Shown here: positions 55,075-63,754 of the stretch, one piece after another
How positions within the stretch are numbered: the first letter of the stretch is position 1
How the letters are laid out: every line of letters starts with the position of its first letter
The notes under the pieces: generated by a model
What the model was told of the DNA's origin: nothing
Database searches by the model: none
The model's input: only the letters and a program-made list of their open reading frames with translations
Position numbers and translations under genes: made by a program
Source of the DNA: Bacteroidales bacterium
GTDB lineage: Bacteria; Bacteroidota; Bacteroidia; Bacteroidales; Prolixibacteraceae
Reading direction: 5' to 3'
DNA: 64,000 bases
Assembly: GCA_012719495.1 (NCBI GenBank)
Contig: JAAYAG010000135.1
Location: 1 to 64,000 of the forward strand

Positions 55075-56112
55075 CTATTCCTCTTTAAATATGAGTACCT
55101 TTTTTTCAGTTGCATTGGCAATGTAAACCCGTTTGTTCCCCACAGCTACATCGTAAGGAATAAAATTTTTGTCGCCGAATTCTTGCAAGTTAATTTCTGA
55201 GAGTTGTTTTCCCGACTTATCGAATATTAAAAGTTTTTCACAATAAAAGGTGGAAAGATATAAGCGGTCTTCGTCACCGATTTCAACACGTGGTTGGCTG
55301 ACCATCGCGCCGGGAACACACCCTTCACCCGATAATTGCCTGGTCGAATCTATCTGTTCCCTGTCGGGATTATACACTGTTAGATGGTGCAAAGTGTTAA
55401 AAACATTCACCGAGTCGTTAAACGATTGCCCGGTCAGGAAAATTTCCCCAAGGGAATTAACGGCTATACCTGACACATTCAGGGTGAAAGGAGATGAATC
55501 ACTTTCTCTGTCGGGAAGCAGATAGGTCTTTCCAGCCTTACCATTCAACGGAAATGTTTTGATCTGCCTGTTGCCTGCAAAATAAACCGTTCCTTTTCGG
55601 TATGCGGTTGCCCTGTTGTATGAACCCTGCCCGTTTCCCAGAAATGGGATTTCTTTTTGAAACACCCCGTCTGTGTTAAACTGTAATACAGAAATCCCAT
55701 CATACGCCATTTCTATTTCAGGTTGGCCAATAACGTAAAGTTCGCCTTTATCGCCAATAAACAGGTCGGAAAGGAAATAGCCGGGATAGTTGCCCCTGCT
55801 TAATGTTTCAAAATCGACAATTGTTCCCAGCAAATCGCCTTCGGCAGAATATTTTTCAATACAGCAGGAATCATAAAAAGCATGTTTATAACAAAGGGTG
55901 AAAACTTCCCCACTTTCAGGGTTGACGGCAAGCGCAAATGGCCTTGTTCCCAAATTGAACGACGAATAATATTTGATGGAATAAGGTTCGGGATCATCCG
56001 GCTTATTACAGGAAACGGCAAAAAAGAGGAGCAAAAGTATTATGAGATACCTTCTTCTTTGTTTAAAATTTGTGAAGAAGAGGTTGGAGAGTAAAACAGA
56101 CATTGTTCTCAT
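55075..56112 (-). CDS. Six-bladed beta-propeller (NHL-like) lipoprotein
   Basis: 345 residues. Signal sequence YLIILLLLFFAVSC with lipobox AVSC, followed by NKPDDPEP. The mature part has propeller-blade repeats of the NHL/6-bladed type found widely in Bacteroidetes: FALAVNPESGEVFTL, DLFIGDKGELYVIG, GIAVNSLGEIFLTG, RVEIGDEDRLYLST, and PYDVAVGNKRVYIANATEKKVLIF at the end. Likely a surface or periplasmic binding protein; the ligand is unknown. It is the last gene of a leftward group of exported proteins, and 22 bp separates it from the next upstream gene. Confidence 0.78.
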   Translation of the reverse strand: MRTMSVLLSNLFFTNFKQRRRYLIILLLLFFAVSCNKPDDPEPYSIKYYSSFNLGTRPFALAVNPESGEVFTLCYKHAFYDSCCIEKYSAEGDLLGTIVDFETLSRGNYPGYFLSDLFIGDKGELYVIGQPEIEMAYDGISVLQFNTDGVFQKEIPFLGNGQGSYNRATAYRKGTVYFAGNRQIKTFPLNGKAGKTYLLPDRESDSSPFTLNVSGIAVNSLGEIFLTGQSFNDSVNVFNTLHHLTVYNPDREQIDSTRQLSGEGCVPGAMVSQPRVEIGDEDRLYLSTFYCEKLLIFDKSGKQLSEINLQEFGDKNFIPYDVAVGNKRVYIANATEKKVLIFKEE

Positions 56113-56134
56113 GATGATTTAATTCAAAAGCGGT

Positions 56135-56605
56135 TTATTCAATCCTCTGCAAAACCCCATACGGAGGTTCGTCTATCCTTAAAAAGAGCCCAGAATCTGG
56201 GTGAAAAGCATTATGAAGGCCAAAAGAAACCTGTGACAAAACAATTTCCTTATCGGAACAAGAGATACTAATCTTTGCCAATGTTATATACCCTTCTGCT
56301 GGTTCACGTATAAAAGATACTGTGTAATCTCCTGAATACTCATTCTCAACATTATCTTTTTTAATTTTTATAATTGATTTGCCTTGGATGTTAAACTTGA
56401 GATAAATGACGTTTTCATATTCTTCATTTTCAAACACCGACTTCCATTCTCCAATTAAAGCATTCTTGAATTCGGTTTCAGAAAAATTGGATCTCAATTC
56501 TATTGGCTCATTCTTTTTATCTAACTCGTTTTTATCTGATTCTTTTTTGCAACTAAAAAATAGAATAAGACTAATTCCTAAAAAGATAATATTCATTGTT
56601 TTCAT
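56135..56605 (-). CDS. Small lipoprotein of unknown function
   Basis: 156 residues. Signal peptide IIFLGISLILFFSC gives a lipidated Cys about 19, followed by KKESDKNELDKK. The mature region has a LIGEWKSVFENEEYENVIYLKF stretch and regular beta strands, a pattern reminiscent of lipocalin-like Bacteroidetes lipoproteins (the GEWK/GxW start followed by antiparallel strands). That assignment is only a resemblance. It belongs to a leftward run of exported genes. Confidence 0.62.
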   Translation of the reverse strand: MKTMNIIFLGISLILFFSCKKESDKNELDKKNEPIELRSNFSETEFKNALIGEWKSVFENEEYENVIYLKFNIQGKSIIKIKKDNVENEYSGDYTVSFIREPAEGYITLAKISISCSDKEIVLSQVSFGLHNAFHPDSGLFLRIDEPPYGVLQRIE

Positions 56606-56685
56606 TTTAATTCCTCCAATGGTTTTTTTAAAATTAATAAAATAATAATTGGAGACTGCCTAAATACTAGCAATCTCCAACTAAA

Positions 56686-57813
56686 TTATTCATTCAAATT
56701 TCTCTTAAGATTCTCAATCTCAATAATACTAGATTTATAGGCTTTCAAAGCTTCATCTTCCCAGTTTGCAAAATTCTTTGATTTTATAGCTAATCCTTTT
56801 TCATATAACTGTTGTATCCTAGCAGCCTGAATTTTAGATCGTTTCTTAATGCCATTAATAGAGAGGTTATACTGTTCATTGGCTTCTTTTAAATACTTGT
56901 GTTTTGCATAAATATCACCTAGATCTTTATTAATTTGCCAATACCAACCATCAGGGCTATATTCAGTAACAATTTTATTCGATACTTCAATCAGTTTATC
57001 AATTTGTTTTTGTTTTGAATATAAATTAATCAATAACTGGCAAGATGCAAGTTCAACTCTCCAAAGCGGTGCGACATCAAATGGAGGAGTACTTTCGATA
57101 AAACCTCCAGTTGGCTTTTTTGATGCTTCAAAATCGGTAGTTCGAATTTCTCGAAAATCTTTTTTTGATAAAAAATTTTCCAGTTCTTTAATTGCACTGT
57201 CAGTTTCACCAAGCTTCAAATACATTAACACAATTATATATTCAGCAATATCAGTTGTTTTTTGAGGATACCTATCTAAATGATCGAAATAGGTTAAGGT
57301 TTCTAATTCTAAATTGTCAATAATACTATCCCTGTCATAAGGAAATGTTTTTTTTATATTTCCGTCATAGTCATGAACAACTAAGCTCGGTGCCCACATC
57401 AGCCAAGTTTCATTTATTTGACAACCTCTTTGAAAGTGCCAGCCATCAACTATGGTACTTTCAGTTGGATATTTCTTTTGAAGTTCCTTTAATTCAAGGA
57501 TAGCTTTATCTATACTATTATCAACTATTGCCTTTTCACATATTAGCATTAACATAGCATCATCCACCCATTGACTTGTGGAAAATTCTTTTATAACTCG
57601 ATTTAATGCTTTTTGTCTCTCCTCCCAGCATGAAGTAATATCTATACAATTGTAATTAACTAAAATATTTTTCCATATTGCTGACTCACGAATCATTATG
57701 TGATCCCACCTTTCATGATTTTCAGGTATAGTTTGTGCATTTAAGGTGATCAATATGAATAAAAACATATTGATTAAAATTATGCTTCTAATACACTTTT
57801 TCATCTGTTTCAT
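56686..57813 (-). CDS. Exported TPR-like protein of unknown function
   Basis: 375 residues. Signal peptide SIILINMFLFILITLNAQ. Residues 60-370 are helical with several tetratricopeptide-like pairs (AILELKELQKKYP, YIIVLMYLKLGETDSAIKELENFL, INLYSKQKQIDKLIEVSNKIV, LGDIYAKHKYLKEANEQYNLSI). It probably acts as an extracytoplasmic scaffold. Codon use is more AT-rich than in the metabolic genes nearby, in line with an accessory region. It lies 28 bp downstream of the transglutaminase-like gene on the same strand; no named family is recognised. Confidence 0.65.
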   Translation of the reverse strand: MKQMKKCIRSIILINMFLFILITLNAQTIPENHERWDHIMIRESAIWKNILVNYNCIDITSCWEERQKALNRVIKEFSTSQWVDDAMLMLICEKAIVDNSIDKAILELKELQKKYPTESTIVDGWHFQRGCQINETWLMWAPSLVVHDYDGNIKKTFPYDRDSIIDNLELETLTYFDHLDRYPQKTTDIAEYIIVLMYLKLGETDSAIKELENFLSKKDFREIRTTDFEASKKPTGGFIESTPPFDVAPLWRVELASCQLLINLYSKQKQIDKLIEVSNKIVTEYSPDGWYWQINKDLGDIYAKHKYLKEANEQYNLSINGIKKRSKIQAARIQQLYEKGLAIKSKNFANWEDEALKAYKSSIIEIENLKRNLNE

Positions 57814-57841
57814 TTTGTTAATCCATAAAAGTGAAAAAATA

Positions 57842-58984
57842 TTATCTACTTGGCCCTAACCAAGAAGTAAGAATCCAAGTTTCACCAGGGTAAGAATAAT
57901 AATCTCTATTTTCTGGAGCTTCACAACCTGCACTTTGCCCAACCTGATTATTATCCCATTGATAATATGGTGATTGTGGAAGTACTTTTTCATATTGTGC
58001 AAACACATAATCTTCATATGCACCCCAATTTCCAGCAACCGATTTGTTCGCACTCGGATCTCTTTGATATGATGCAGCCTCTGCCCATTGATGCCATGAC
58101 CAAGGAATTGCTTTATTTCCATGTGTCGGGCCTACTGGATCAAAAACAATTGTCATTTGTTGAACCATTTGACCAACAGAAGCATAATATGGATTTTTAG
58201 ATGCCCATCTATGCAGATATGCGTTAATACCCAAAGTAGAAACTAACCGCACAAAATCAGAAGCAAGCATATGACACTGATAATTCCAAGTATAATGTTG
58301 ATCAAATCCATTACTTAAAATATTTGTACAAACTTGATTCTCTGTAGTACTGCCGTTCGCCCACTGGCACGCATAATCCAACACATTGCACCATGGTTCA
58401 GCCATTGGTGCCTGTGGGGCGGCTAATAAGGTGTAATAACTGTGGCTGGTGTTATTAGTACTTGTAGCGGAACAATATGCGGCATCGTTGGGGATGGCAT
58501 ATACCGACCATTGCCATGTAAAGTTACGTGTACCCACACTACCAGGTATGTTACCACTTAAAGTTAAAGTAATCCAGTCGAGTGCAGTATAATTGGCAAC
58601 AAAATAGTTGCACACAGTGCCAATGCCTGTTCCCGAGGTTACGGTAAGGTTTATTATTAGGTGCATACTGCTACAGTTGCTATTAAACCGAACTTGTATG
58701 CTCCGGTTGCTTTGCCCCATAATGTAAGCAAACTTTTCGGTAACAGGGCTTCCATTGTTGTATGCCCACTCGGGCACAGTAGCAGTACCCCCGCTTGCAT
58801 TGCGTATGGTAATTGCATCGTTGCTATACGAAGAACCATCAAAATTGAACTTAATCTCGTGTGGCCATACCGAAATATTGGTACCGAAAGAATTCAAGCT
58901 AAAAAAGCAGCATACGAAAAAGATTGTGAATATCCTTGCTATCCCAATTCTGCTAACGACAGGTCTTTTTTCTTTCACTTCCAT
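57842..58984 (-). CDS. Exported transglutaminase-like (papain-fold) protein
   Basis: 380 residues. Hydrophobic signal at about 15-34. The N-terminal part is a beta-rich domain of about 130 residues (PHEIKFNFDGSSYSND...IQVRFNSN). The C-terminal half carries what reads as the transglutaminase-like triad: Cys237 in QCHMLASDFVRLVSTLGI (compare GxCxxxAxxFvaLlraxGI), His298 in WSWHQWAEA, and Asp309 in QRDPSA. That spacing and the WAE pattern match transglutaminase-like cysteine hydrolases. The chain is rich in Cys and Trp for a Bacteroidetes protein. Possible role in peptide or cell-wall cleavage outside the cytoplasm. The triad is inferred from motifs, not from a known close homologue. Confidence 0.6.
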   Translation of the reverse strand: MEVKEKRPVVSRIGIARIFTIFFVCCFFSLNSFGTNISVWPHEIKFNFDGSSYSNDAITIRNASGGTATVPEWAYNNGSPVTEKFAYIMGQSNRSIQVRFNSNCSSMHLIINLTVTSGTGIGTVCNYFVANYTALDWITLTLSGNIPGSVGTRNFTWQWSVYAIPNDAAYCSATSTNNTSHSYYTLLAAPQAPMAEPWCNVLDYACQWANGSTTENQVCTNILSNGFDQHYTWNYQCHMLASDFVRLVSTLGINAYLHRWASKNPYYASVGQMVQQMTIVFDPVGPTHGNKAIPWSWHQWAEAASYQRDPSANKSVAGNWGAYEDYVFAQYEKVLPQSPYYQWDNNQVGQSAGCEAPENRDYYSYPGETWILTSWLGPSR

Positions 58985-59018
58985 TCGTTGATAATTTGAA
59001 TATGAATGAATCTTTAAA

Positions 59019-60092
59019 TCAATCGGTTAAAACCATTCGTTTGGTATCGATCAATTGCCCGTCGACAATTAAAGCGTAGAGGTATATGCCGGGTTTAAAT
59101 TCACCACCTGCAAGGGTAATATTCCCTTCGCCTCTTTGCTGTAATGCAATGCTCTTCAGTTGTGTACCGTTAATGTTATAAATGGTTATTGCCGCCTTTC
59201 CTACGGTTTCGGGCAGGTAATACCCAATTGAGGTCGATTGGGTAAAGGGGTTGGGGGTATTCTGATATAACGTAGAATGCTCTGAAATATACTGCTCGCC
59301 TGACAGCGGTAAAATATTGCTGCTTTTTAGTTTATTGTCAGAAATAAATGTTTTAAATTCCAAAATATCTTCTTCCTGATCAGTTATCAGTTTACGAAGG
59401 GTTTCAATTTGTAGTTGTTGTTCTTTGATTGCCTCAACCAAGAGAGGTACTACCTTGCTGTATTCAATTCCATAAATATCTGTAGAGTCGTCGTAAACAA
59501 CTACTTCAGGCAGAATTTTGTATACATCCTGGGCAATAAAACCAATTTTATCTTTTCGTTGTTTTTCACACTTTGCCCGGAGTTTGGAATCCCTAACAAT
59601 TGTATCGGAATAAGCAAATTCTTTTTTTAAGTCGTATCGTACTCCTTTGAGTTGCATTACTAAATCTAACGGGTTATTGATGTCCCTGATATTCTCTTTC
59701 TGTCTGAGATCAGACAATGAAATGCTTCCACTGTAACTCCAAATTTCAGAGAATGCTTGGTTTGAAAGGCCAATCCTACACGTATTATTACTTGATGGAT
59801 AGAGCGCTTTCCCATAAGGGATCGGATCGTTTGAAATAATAATACCTGGATAATTGCCATTCGAAAAGTAGCTATCGTTATTAACAGTTAGATAATTAAT
59901 ATTCCCCTGACCCCAAATGTTTAAATTAGTAGTATACAATGTTCCATCTACTTTAAATTAATAAGATGGTGATGGTGCTGTTCCAATACCAACATTTCCG
60001 TAACAATCTACTTGTATTGGTTGTCCAAAACTAAATGTTGCCAAACTAAAAGACACAATTGCAGTAAAAATAATTTTTGATAGTGGTTTCAT
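59019..60092 (-). pseudogene. S74/tail-fibre-type T9SS protein gene interrupted by an in-frame TAA
   Basis: The proper start is the ATG at 60092, opening a signal peptide (KPLSKIIFTAIVSFSLATFS) and a VGIGT collagen-like/tail-fibre motif. After 44 codons a TAA at 59960-59958 breaks the frame, between PSPSY and FKVDGTLYTT. Reading resumes in the same frame for 306 codons. These contain the S74 intramolecular-chaperone-like domain (LSDLRQKENI, KIGFIAQDVYKILPEVV, YSKVVPLLVEAIKEQQ), then a coiled coil and an intact type A T9SS sorting domain (NPFTQSTSIGYYLPE, GIYLYALIVDG, VLTD). Homologues usually read SYK(L/F)xVxG here, so a single AAA-to-TAA change explains the break. A sequencing error cannot be excluded. 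Confidence 0.85.
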
Positions 60093-60458
60093 AAGTGATA
60101 ATTTTTCAGTTAAACATAAAATATGACAGACTCAAAAAAATCGTAACTATTTTTCAATATAAATTTAAGTCATATAAATTAAAATTCAAAAGGTAAATTA
60201 TATGTTTAAGAACACTTACTTGTTGATTTAATTGAAATTATCGGTACACGTGAAGGAATACTTCAATTTCCAACGCCCGTTTTTTTTCCCTGTATTAAAT
60301 TTGCGATGTAGGATATTTAAAATTATAAACATTCGACCCGTAAAATAAATTCACATCACTGAGATCTGAATAAACTTAACCTGCTATCTGGTTGTTTTAA
60401 TTAGAAGTTAATTCTTGGGACAAAAAAGTAATAATTCGTAAATAAAAAATACGTTTTA
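60093..60458. other. AT-rich intergenic region upstream of the leu operon
   Basis: About 370 bp with no gene, RNA or repeat recognised. It contains an isolated TAAATTTG (60296-60303), a perfect -7 match without a -33 partner, which could be a second, more distant leu promoter. Confidence 0.4.
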
Positions 60459-60489
60459 TTTTCAGTTATAAAAAAATATGGCATATTTG
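60459..60489 (+). promoter_or_regulatory. Probable promoter of the leu leader and operon
   Basis: TTTT at 60459-60462, a 19-nt spacer, then CATATTTG (60482-60489), one mismatch from TAnnTTTG. It would start transcription about 10 nt before the leader-peptide ATG, the usual arrangement for an attenuated operon. Confidence 0.45.
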
Positions 60490-60506
60490 CACAAAATATT
60501 TGACAA

Positions 60507-60575
60507 ATGACAAGAAACATTATTATATCGCTTATTAGCCTACTAGGTCTTCTAATTCTCGGAAAGCTTAGCTGA
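60507..60575 (+). CDS. Leucine/isoleucine-rich leader peptide of the leu operon
   Basis: A 22-codon open frame from ATG 60507 to TGA 60573-60575. It encodes 7 leucines (codons 9, 12, 13, 15, 16, 18, 21) and 5 isoleucines (codons 5-7, 10, 17), more than half of the residues. It begins MTRN and ends GKLS. It lies between a promoter-like site and a terminator, directly upstream of leuA. It should act in cis: ribosome pausing at Leu codons when charged tRNA-Leu is scarce determines the RNA fold downstream. It is too short to be a functional protein. Confidence 0.82.
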   Translation: MTRNIIISLISLLGLLILGKLS

Positions 60576-60650
60576 GGGTGGTATATATATGTGAAAAATC
60601 AAACAATATAAATGAAACCATTCTCAGAGTACTGAGGATGGTTTTTTTTT
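60572..60650 (+). promoter_or_regulatory. leuA: Transcription attenuator of the leu operon (antiterminator/terminator switch)
   Basis: Three strands are visible. Strand 2, CTGAGGGTGGT (60572-60582), overlaps the leader stop codon. Strand 3 is ACCATTCTCAG (within 60615-60627). Strand 4 is CTGAGGATGGT (60632-60642). Strand 2 is nearly identical to strand 4, so strand 3 can pair with either: 11 bp with 2 G-U for the antiterminator, or a 13-bp stem for the terminator. A ribosome that finishes the leader covers strand 2, allowing the terminator. A ribosome stalled at the upstream Leu codons leaves strand 2 free, so the antiterminator forms and leuA is transcribed. Confidence 0.8.
60615..60650 (+). 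terminator. Attenuator terminator before leuA
   Basis: A 13-bp stem (60615-60627 with 60632-60644, one G-U pair), AGTA loop, then a nine-T run ending at 60650, only 27 bp before the leuA start. An intrinsic terminator here makes sense only as a regulated one. Confidence 0.9.
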
Positions 60651-60677
60651 AGTATTAACTCTGTAAATAAATTAAAG

Positions 60678-62198
60678 ATGAGCGACAGGTTGTACATTTT
60701 CGACACCACATTACGCGACGGAGAACAAGTTCCCGGATGCCAGTTGAATACATTAGAAAAAATTCAGGTGGCCAAAACCCTTGAGGAACTTGGTGTTGAC
60801 GTAATTGAAGCCGGCTTCCCCATATCAAGTCCCGGAGACTTTAATTCGGTGGTCGAAATCTCAAAGGCAGTTACATGGCCAACAATATGCGCATTAACGC
60901 GCGCAGTTGAAAAAGATATTGACGTAGCTGCCGAAGCCCTAAAGTATGCAAAGAAAGGACGTATCCACACTGGAATCGGAACTTCGCCATACCATATTAA
61001 ATATAAACTCAATTCAAATGAAGACGAAATACTTGAACGTGCCGTAGCTGCCGTAAAGTATGCGAAAAAATATGTTGAGGATGTTGAGTTTTATGCCGAA
61101 GATGCAGGCCGTAGCGATAATGTATATTTGGCTCGAGTAGTTGAAGCTGTTATTAAAGCTGGAGCCACTGTTATTAACATTCCCGATACAACGGGCTATT
61201 GTTTGCCTCACGAATATGGTGAAAAAATTAAGTTTTTGATGGAGAATGTGAAAGGTGTGCACAAAGCAATCCTTTCTACCCACTGCCACAACGACTTAGG
61301 CATGGCAACAGCCAACTCGGTTTCGGGTATTTTGAACGGTGCACGCCAAGTAGAAGTGACTATGAACGGTATTGGCGAACGTGCAGGAAACACTTCGTTG
61401 GAAGAGATTGCAATGATTTTTAAAAGCCGCGAAAAAGATCTTGGCATAATCACAAACATCAATACCAAGAATATTTTCAAAACCAGCCGCATGGTTTCAA
61501 GTTTGATGAACATGCCAATTCAGCCAAACAAAGCAATTGTAGGCCGAAATGCATTCGCTCATTCATCGGGAATTCACCAAGATGGTGTTTTGAAAAACCG
61601 CGAAAACTACGAAATCATAGATCCAAACGATGTTGGAATCAACGAATCATCAATTGTTTTGACCGCTCGTAGCGGGCGTGCAGCCTTAAACCACCACATC
61701 GAAAACTTAGGCTTCACGGTAGAAAAAGAAAAGCTTGACGAAATTTATCAGGATTTCTTGAAATTAGCCGACAAGAAAAAAGACATCAAAGAAGACGACT
61801 TGCTGTTGTTATTGGGCGAATTGCGAGGAGAAAATCACCGCATAAAACTCGATTATCTGCAAGTAATCTCGGGCAAATCTCTTGAACCAATGGCCAGTGT
61901 ACGTTTGGAAATTGGCGGCGAAAAATTCTCAGCTACTTCAAGTGGCAACGGTCCGGTTGATGCGGCCATCAAAGCCGTTAAACAAATTGTAACTCGTCAG
62001 GTTACTTTAGAGGAGTTTTTAATTCAAGCGATCAACAAAGGCAGCGACGATTTCGGTAAAGTACACATGACAATTTCGCACGGCGAACGCAATTACAATG
62101 GGTTCGGTGCTCATACCGACATCATTACAGCATCAGTAGAGGCTTTCTTGGATGCCCTCAACAAAATACCTGTAATTAAAAAAAGTTCTAAAAAATAA
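60678..62198 (+). CDS. leuA: 2-Isopropylmalate synthase
   Basis: Condenses acetyl-CoA with 2-oxoisovalerate, the first committed step of leucine synthesis. 506 residues. The N-terminal TIM barrel has [29 protein letters not shown], the [12 protein letters not shown] metal-binding motif and [14 protein letters not shown]. The C-terminal LeuA dimer/allosteric domain (about 390-500) has [15 protein letters not shown] and [21 protein letters not shown], so feedback inhibition by leucine is expected in addition to attenuation. The length fits the standard bacterial enzyme. leuC follows 74 bp downstream. Confidence 0.98.
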   Translation: MSDRLYIFDTTLRDGEQVPGCQLNTLEKIQVAKTLEELGVDVIEAGFPISSPGDFNSVVEISKAVTWPTICALTRAVEKDIDVAAEALKYAKKGRIHTGIGTSPYHIKYKLNSNEDEILERAVAAVKYAKKYVEDVEFYAEDAGRSDNVYLARVVEAVIKAGATVINIPDTTGYCLPHEYGEKIKFLMENVKGVHKAILSTHCHNDLGMATANSVSGILNGARQVEVTMNGIGERAGNTSLEEIAMIFKSREKDLGIITNINTKNIFKTSRMVSSLMNMPIQPNKAIVGRNAFAHSSGIHQDGVLKNRENYEIIDPNDVGINESSIVLTARSGRAALNHHIENLGFTVEKEKLDEIYQDFLKLADKKKDIKEDDLLLLLGELRGENHRIKLDYLQVISGKSLEPMASVRLEIGGEKFSATSSGNGPVDAAIKAVKQIVTRQVTLEEFLIQAINKGSDDFGKVHMTISHGERNYNGFGAHTDIITASVEAFLDALNKIPVIKKSSKK

Positions 62199-62272
62199 TT
62201 ATTAAGAAAATGAATGTGAATCAGATAACCTCAAAAAGGCAACTGCCGATCATTCAAAATCAGACAACATAA

Positions 62273-63670
62273 ATGGAAGCAAAAACATTATTCGACAAAA
62301 TTTGGGATGCCCACGTAGTAAAACAGGTGGAAGGTGGCCCAAATGTATTGTACATCGACCGTCACTTCATTCACGAAGTAACAAGTCCTGTGGCATTTTT
62401 AGGGTTGAAGAACCGCGGATTGAAAGTATTCCGCCCAGCTCAAACCACCGCTACACCCGACCACAACGTTCCAACCGAGAACCAACACCTCTCGATTGTT
62501 GACGAAATGAGCCGCAACCAGGTTGAAATGCTCCGCCGCAATTGCGAAGAACACGGCATTACCCATTACGGCTTGGGCAACGACGGACATGGTGTGGTAC
62601 ACATCATTGGCCCCGAACAAGGCTTAACCCAACCAGGTATGACCATTGTTTGCGGCGACAGCCACACTTCAACTCACGGTGCTTTCGGAGCTGTTGCATT
62701 CGGAATTGGCACCAGCGAGGTTGAAATGGTTTTGGCAAGCCAATGCATTATGCAACCAAAGCCAAAGAAAATGTTGATCACCGTTAATGGTGAGTTAAAA
62801 CCAAATGTAACTGCGAAAGACATTGTTCTATATATCATTGCAAAAATTTCGACCAGCGGTGGAACAGGTCATTTCATTGAATTTGCCGGTACTGCATTCG
62901 AACAACTTACAATGGAAGGCCGCATGACAGTTTGCAATATGAGCATCGAATGTGGCGCCCGCGGCGGCTTAATTGCTCCCGACGAAAAAACCATCGAATA
63001 CGTAAAAGGCCGCCAGTTTGCACCCAAAGGTGAAGATTGGGACAAGGCTGTTGCCTATTGGAAAACGCTGAAAACCGATGAAGGTGCTGAATTCGACATG
63101 GCTTACAATTTCGATGCTGCCGACATTGAACCGATGATCACCTACGGAACAAATCCGGGAATGGGTATCAAAATTTCAGAAAACATTCCAACCAGCGAAG
63201 GACTTGTAGGAAATGACAAAGTAAGCTTCTTGAAATCGCTTGAATACATGGGATTCAATGAAGGCGAAGCAATTGCCGGAAAGCCAATTGACTATGTCTT
63301 CCTTGGAAGTTGCACCAACGGTCGGATCGAAGATTTCAGGACTTTTGCCAACTATGTGAAAGGTAAAAAGAAAGCCGACAACGTAGTGGCTTGGTTAGTT
63401 CCAGGTTCAGTTGCCGTTGAAAAGCAAATTCGAGAAGAAGGTTTGGTTGAAATTTTGGAAGCCGCAGGTTTTGAATTGCGTCAGCCCGGATGTTCTGCCT
63501 GTTTAGCCATGAACCCTGACAAGGTTCCAGCAGGTAAATACGCTGTTTCGACCACCAACCGCAACTTCGAAGGTCGTCAGGGGCCGGGAGCACGTACGTT
63601 GCTGGCCAGTCCATTGGTTGCAGCAGCTTGTGCAATCACCGGGAAAGTTACGAATCCAAGTGATTTATAA
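62273..63670 (+). CDS. leuC: 3-Isopropylmalate dehydratase large subunit
   Basis: An aconitase-family [4Fe-4S] enzyme that, with LeuD, isomerises 2- to 3-isopropylmalate. 465 residues, the typical length for the bacterial LeuC form. Motifs: [11 protein letters not shown] at the start, [43 protein letters not shown], cluster cysteine in [14 protein letters not shown], and two more in [13 protein letters not shown]. leuD and leuB are not in the window. The next gene on the same strand is a four-helix-bundle gene set in an inverted repeat, which appears to split the operon. Confidence 0.98.
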   Translation: MEAKTLFDKIWDAHVVKQVEGGPNVLYIDRHFIHEVTSPVAFLGLKNRGLKVFRPAQTTATPDHNVPTENQHLSIVDEMSRNQVEMLRRNCEEHGITHYGLGNDGHGVVHIIGPEQGLTQPGMTIVCGDSHTSTHGAFGAVAFGIGTSEVEMVLASQCIMQPKPKKMLITVNGELKPNVTAKDIVLYIIAKISTSGGTGHFIEFAGTAFEQLTMEGRMTVCNMSIECGARGGLIAPDEKTIEYVKGRQFAPKGEDWDKAVAYWKTLKTDEGAEFDMAYNFDAADIEPMITYGTNPGMGIKISENIPTSEGLVGNDKVSFLKSLEYMGFNEGEAIAGKPIDYVFLGSCTNGRIEDFRTFANYVKGKKKADNVVAWLVPGSVAVEKQIREEGLVEILEAAGFELRQPGCSACLAMNPDKVPAGKYAVSTTNRNFEGRQGPGARTLLASPLVAAACAITGKVTNPSDL

Positions 63671-63749
63671 TTTATTATCGATTATTTATAATTTAACACA
63701 GATGGGCATTTTGAGCTCAATTCAAGATTATAAATCACAAATAATAAAT
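63670..63749. repeat. AT-rich inverted repeat between leuC and the four-helix-bundle gene
   Basis: Left arm ATTTATTAT-N5-ATTTATAAT (63670-63692) and right arm ATTATAAAT-N5-ATAATAAAT (63727-63749) are inverted copies: 18 of 23 positions pair around a 34-nt spacer. The left arm starts at the last base of the leuC stop codon, and the right arm ends 5 bp before the next ATG. It could fold as a long hairpin in the leu transcript or mark the edge of an inserted element. Confidence 0.7.
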
Positions 63750-63754
63750 CAGCA

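Noticed and set aside
59019-59939. A separate gene starting at the TTG at 59939.
   Set aside because: It would lack a signal peptide although the C-terminus is a T9SS sorting domain; the missing signal peptide lies in the same frame upstream, beyond one TAA.
59019-60092. A prophage remnant, because of the S74 tail-fibre chaperone-like domain.
   Set aside because: No other phage genes are nearby, and a T9SS sorting domain follows; such S74-T9SS proteins are ordinary Bacteroidetes surface proteins.
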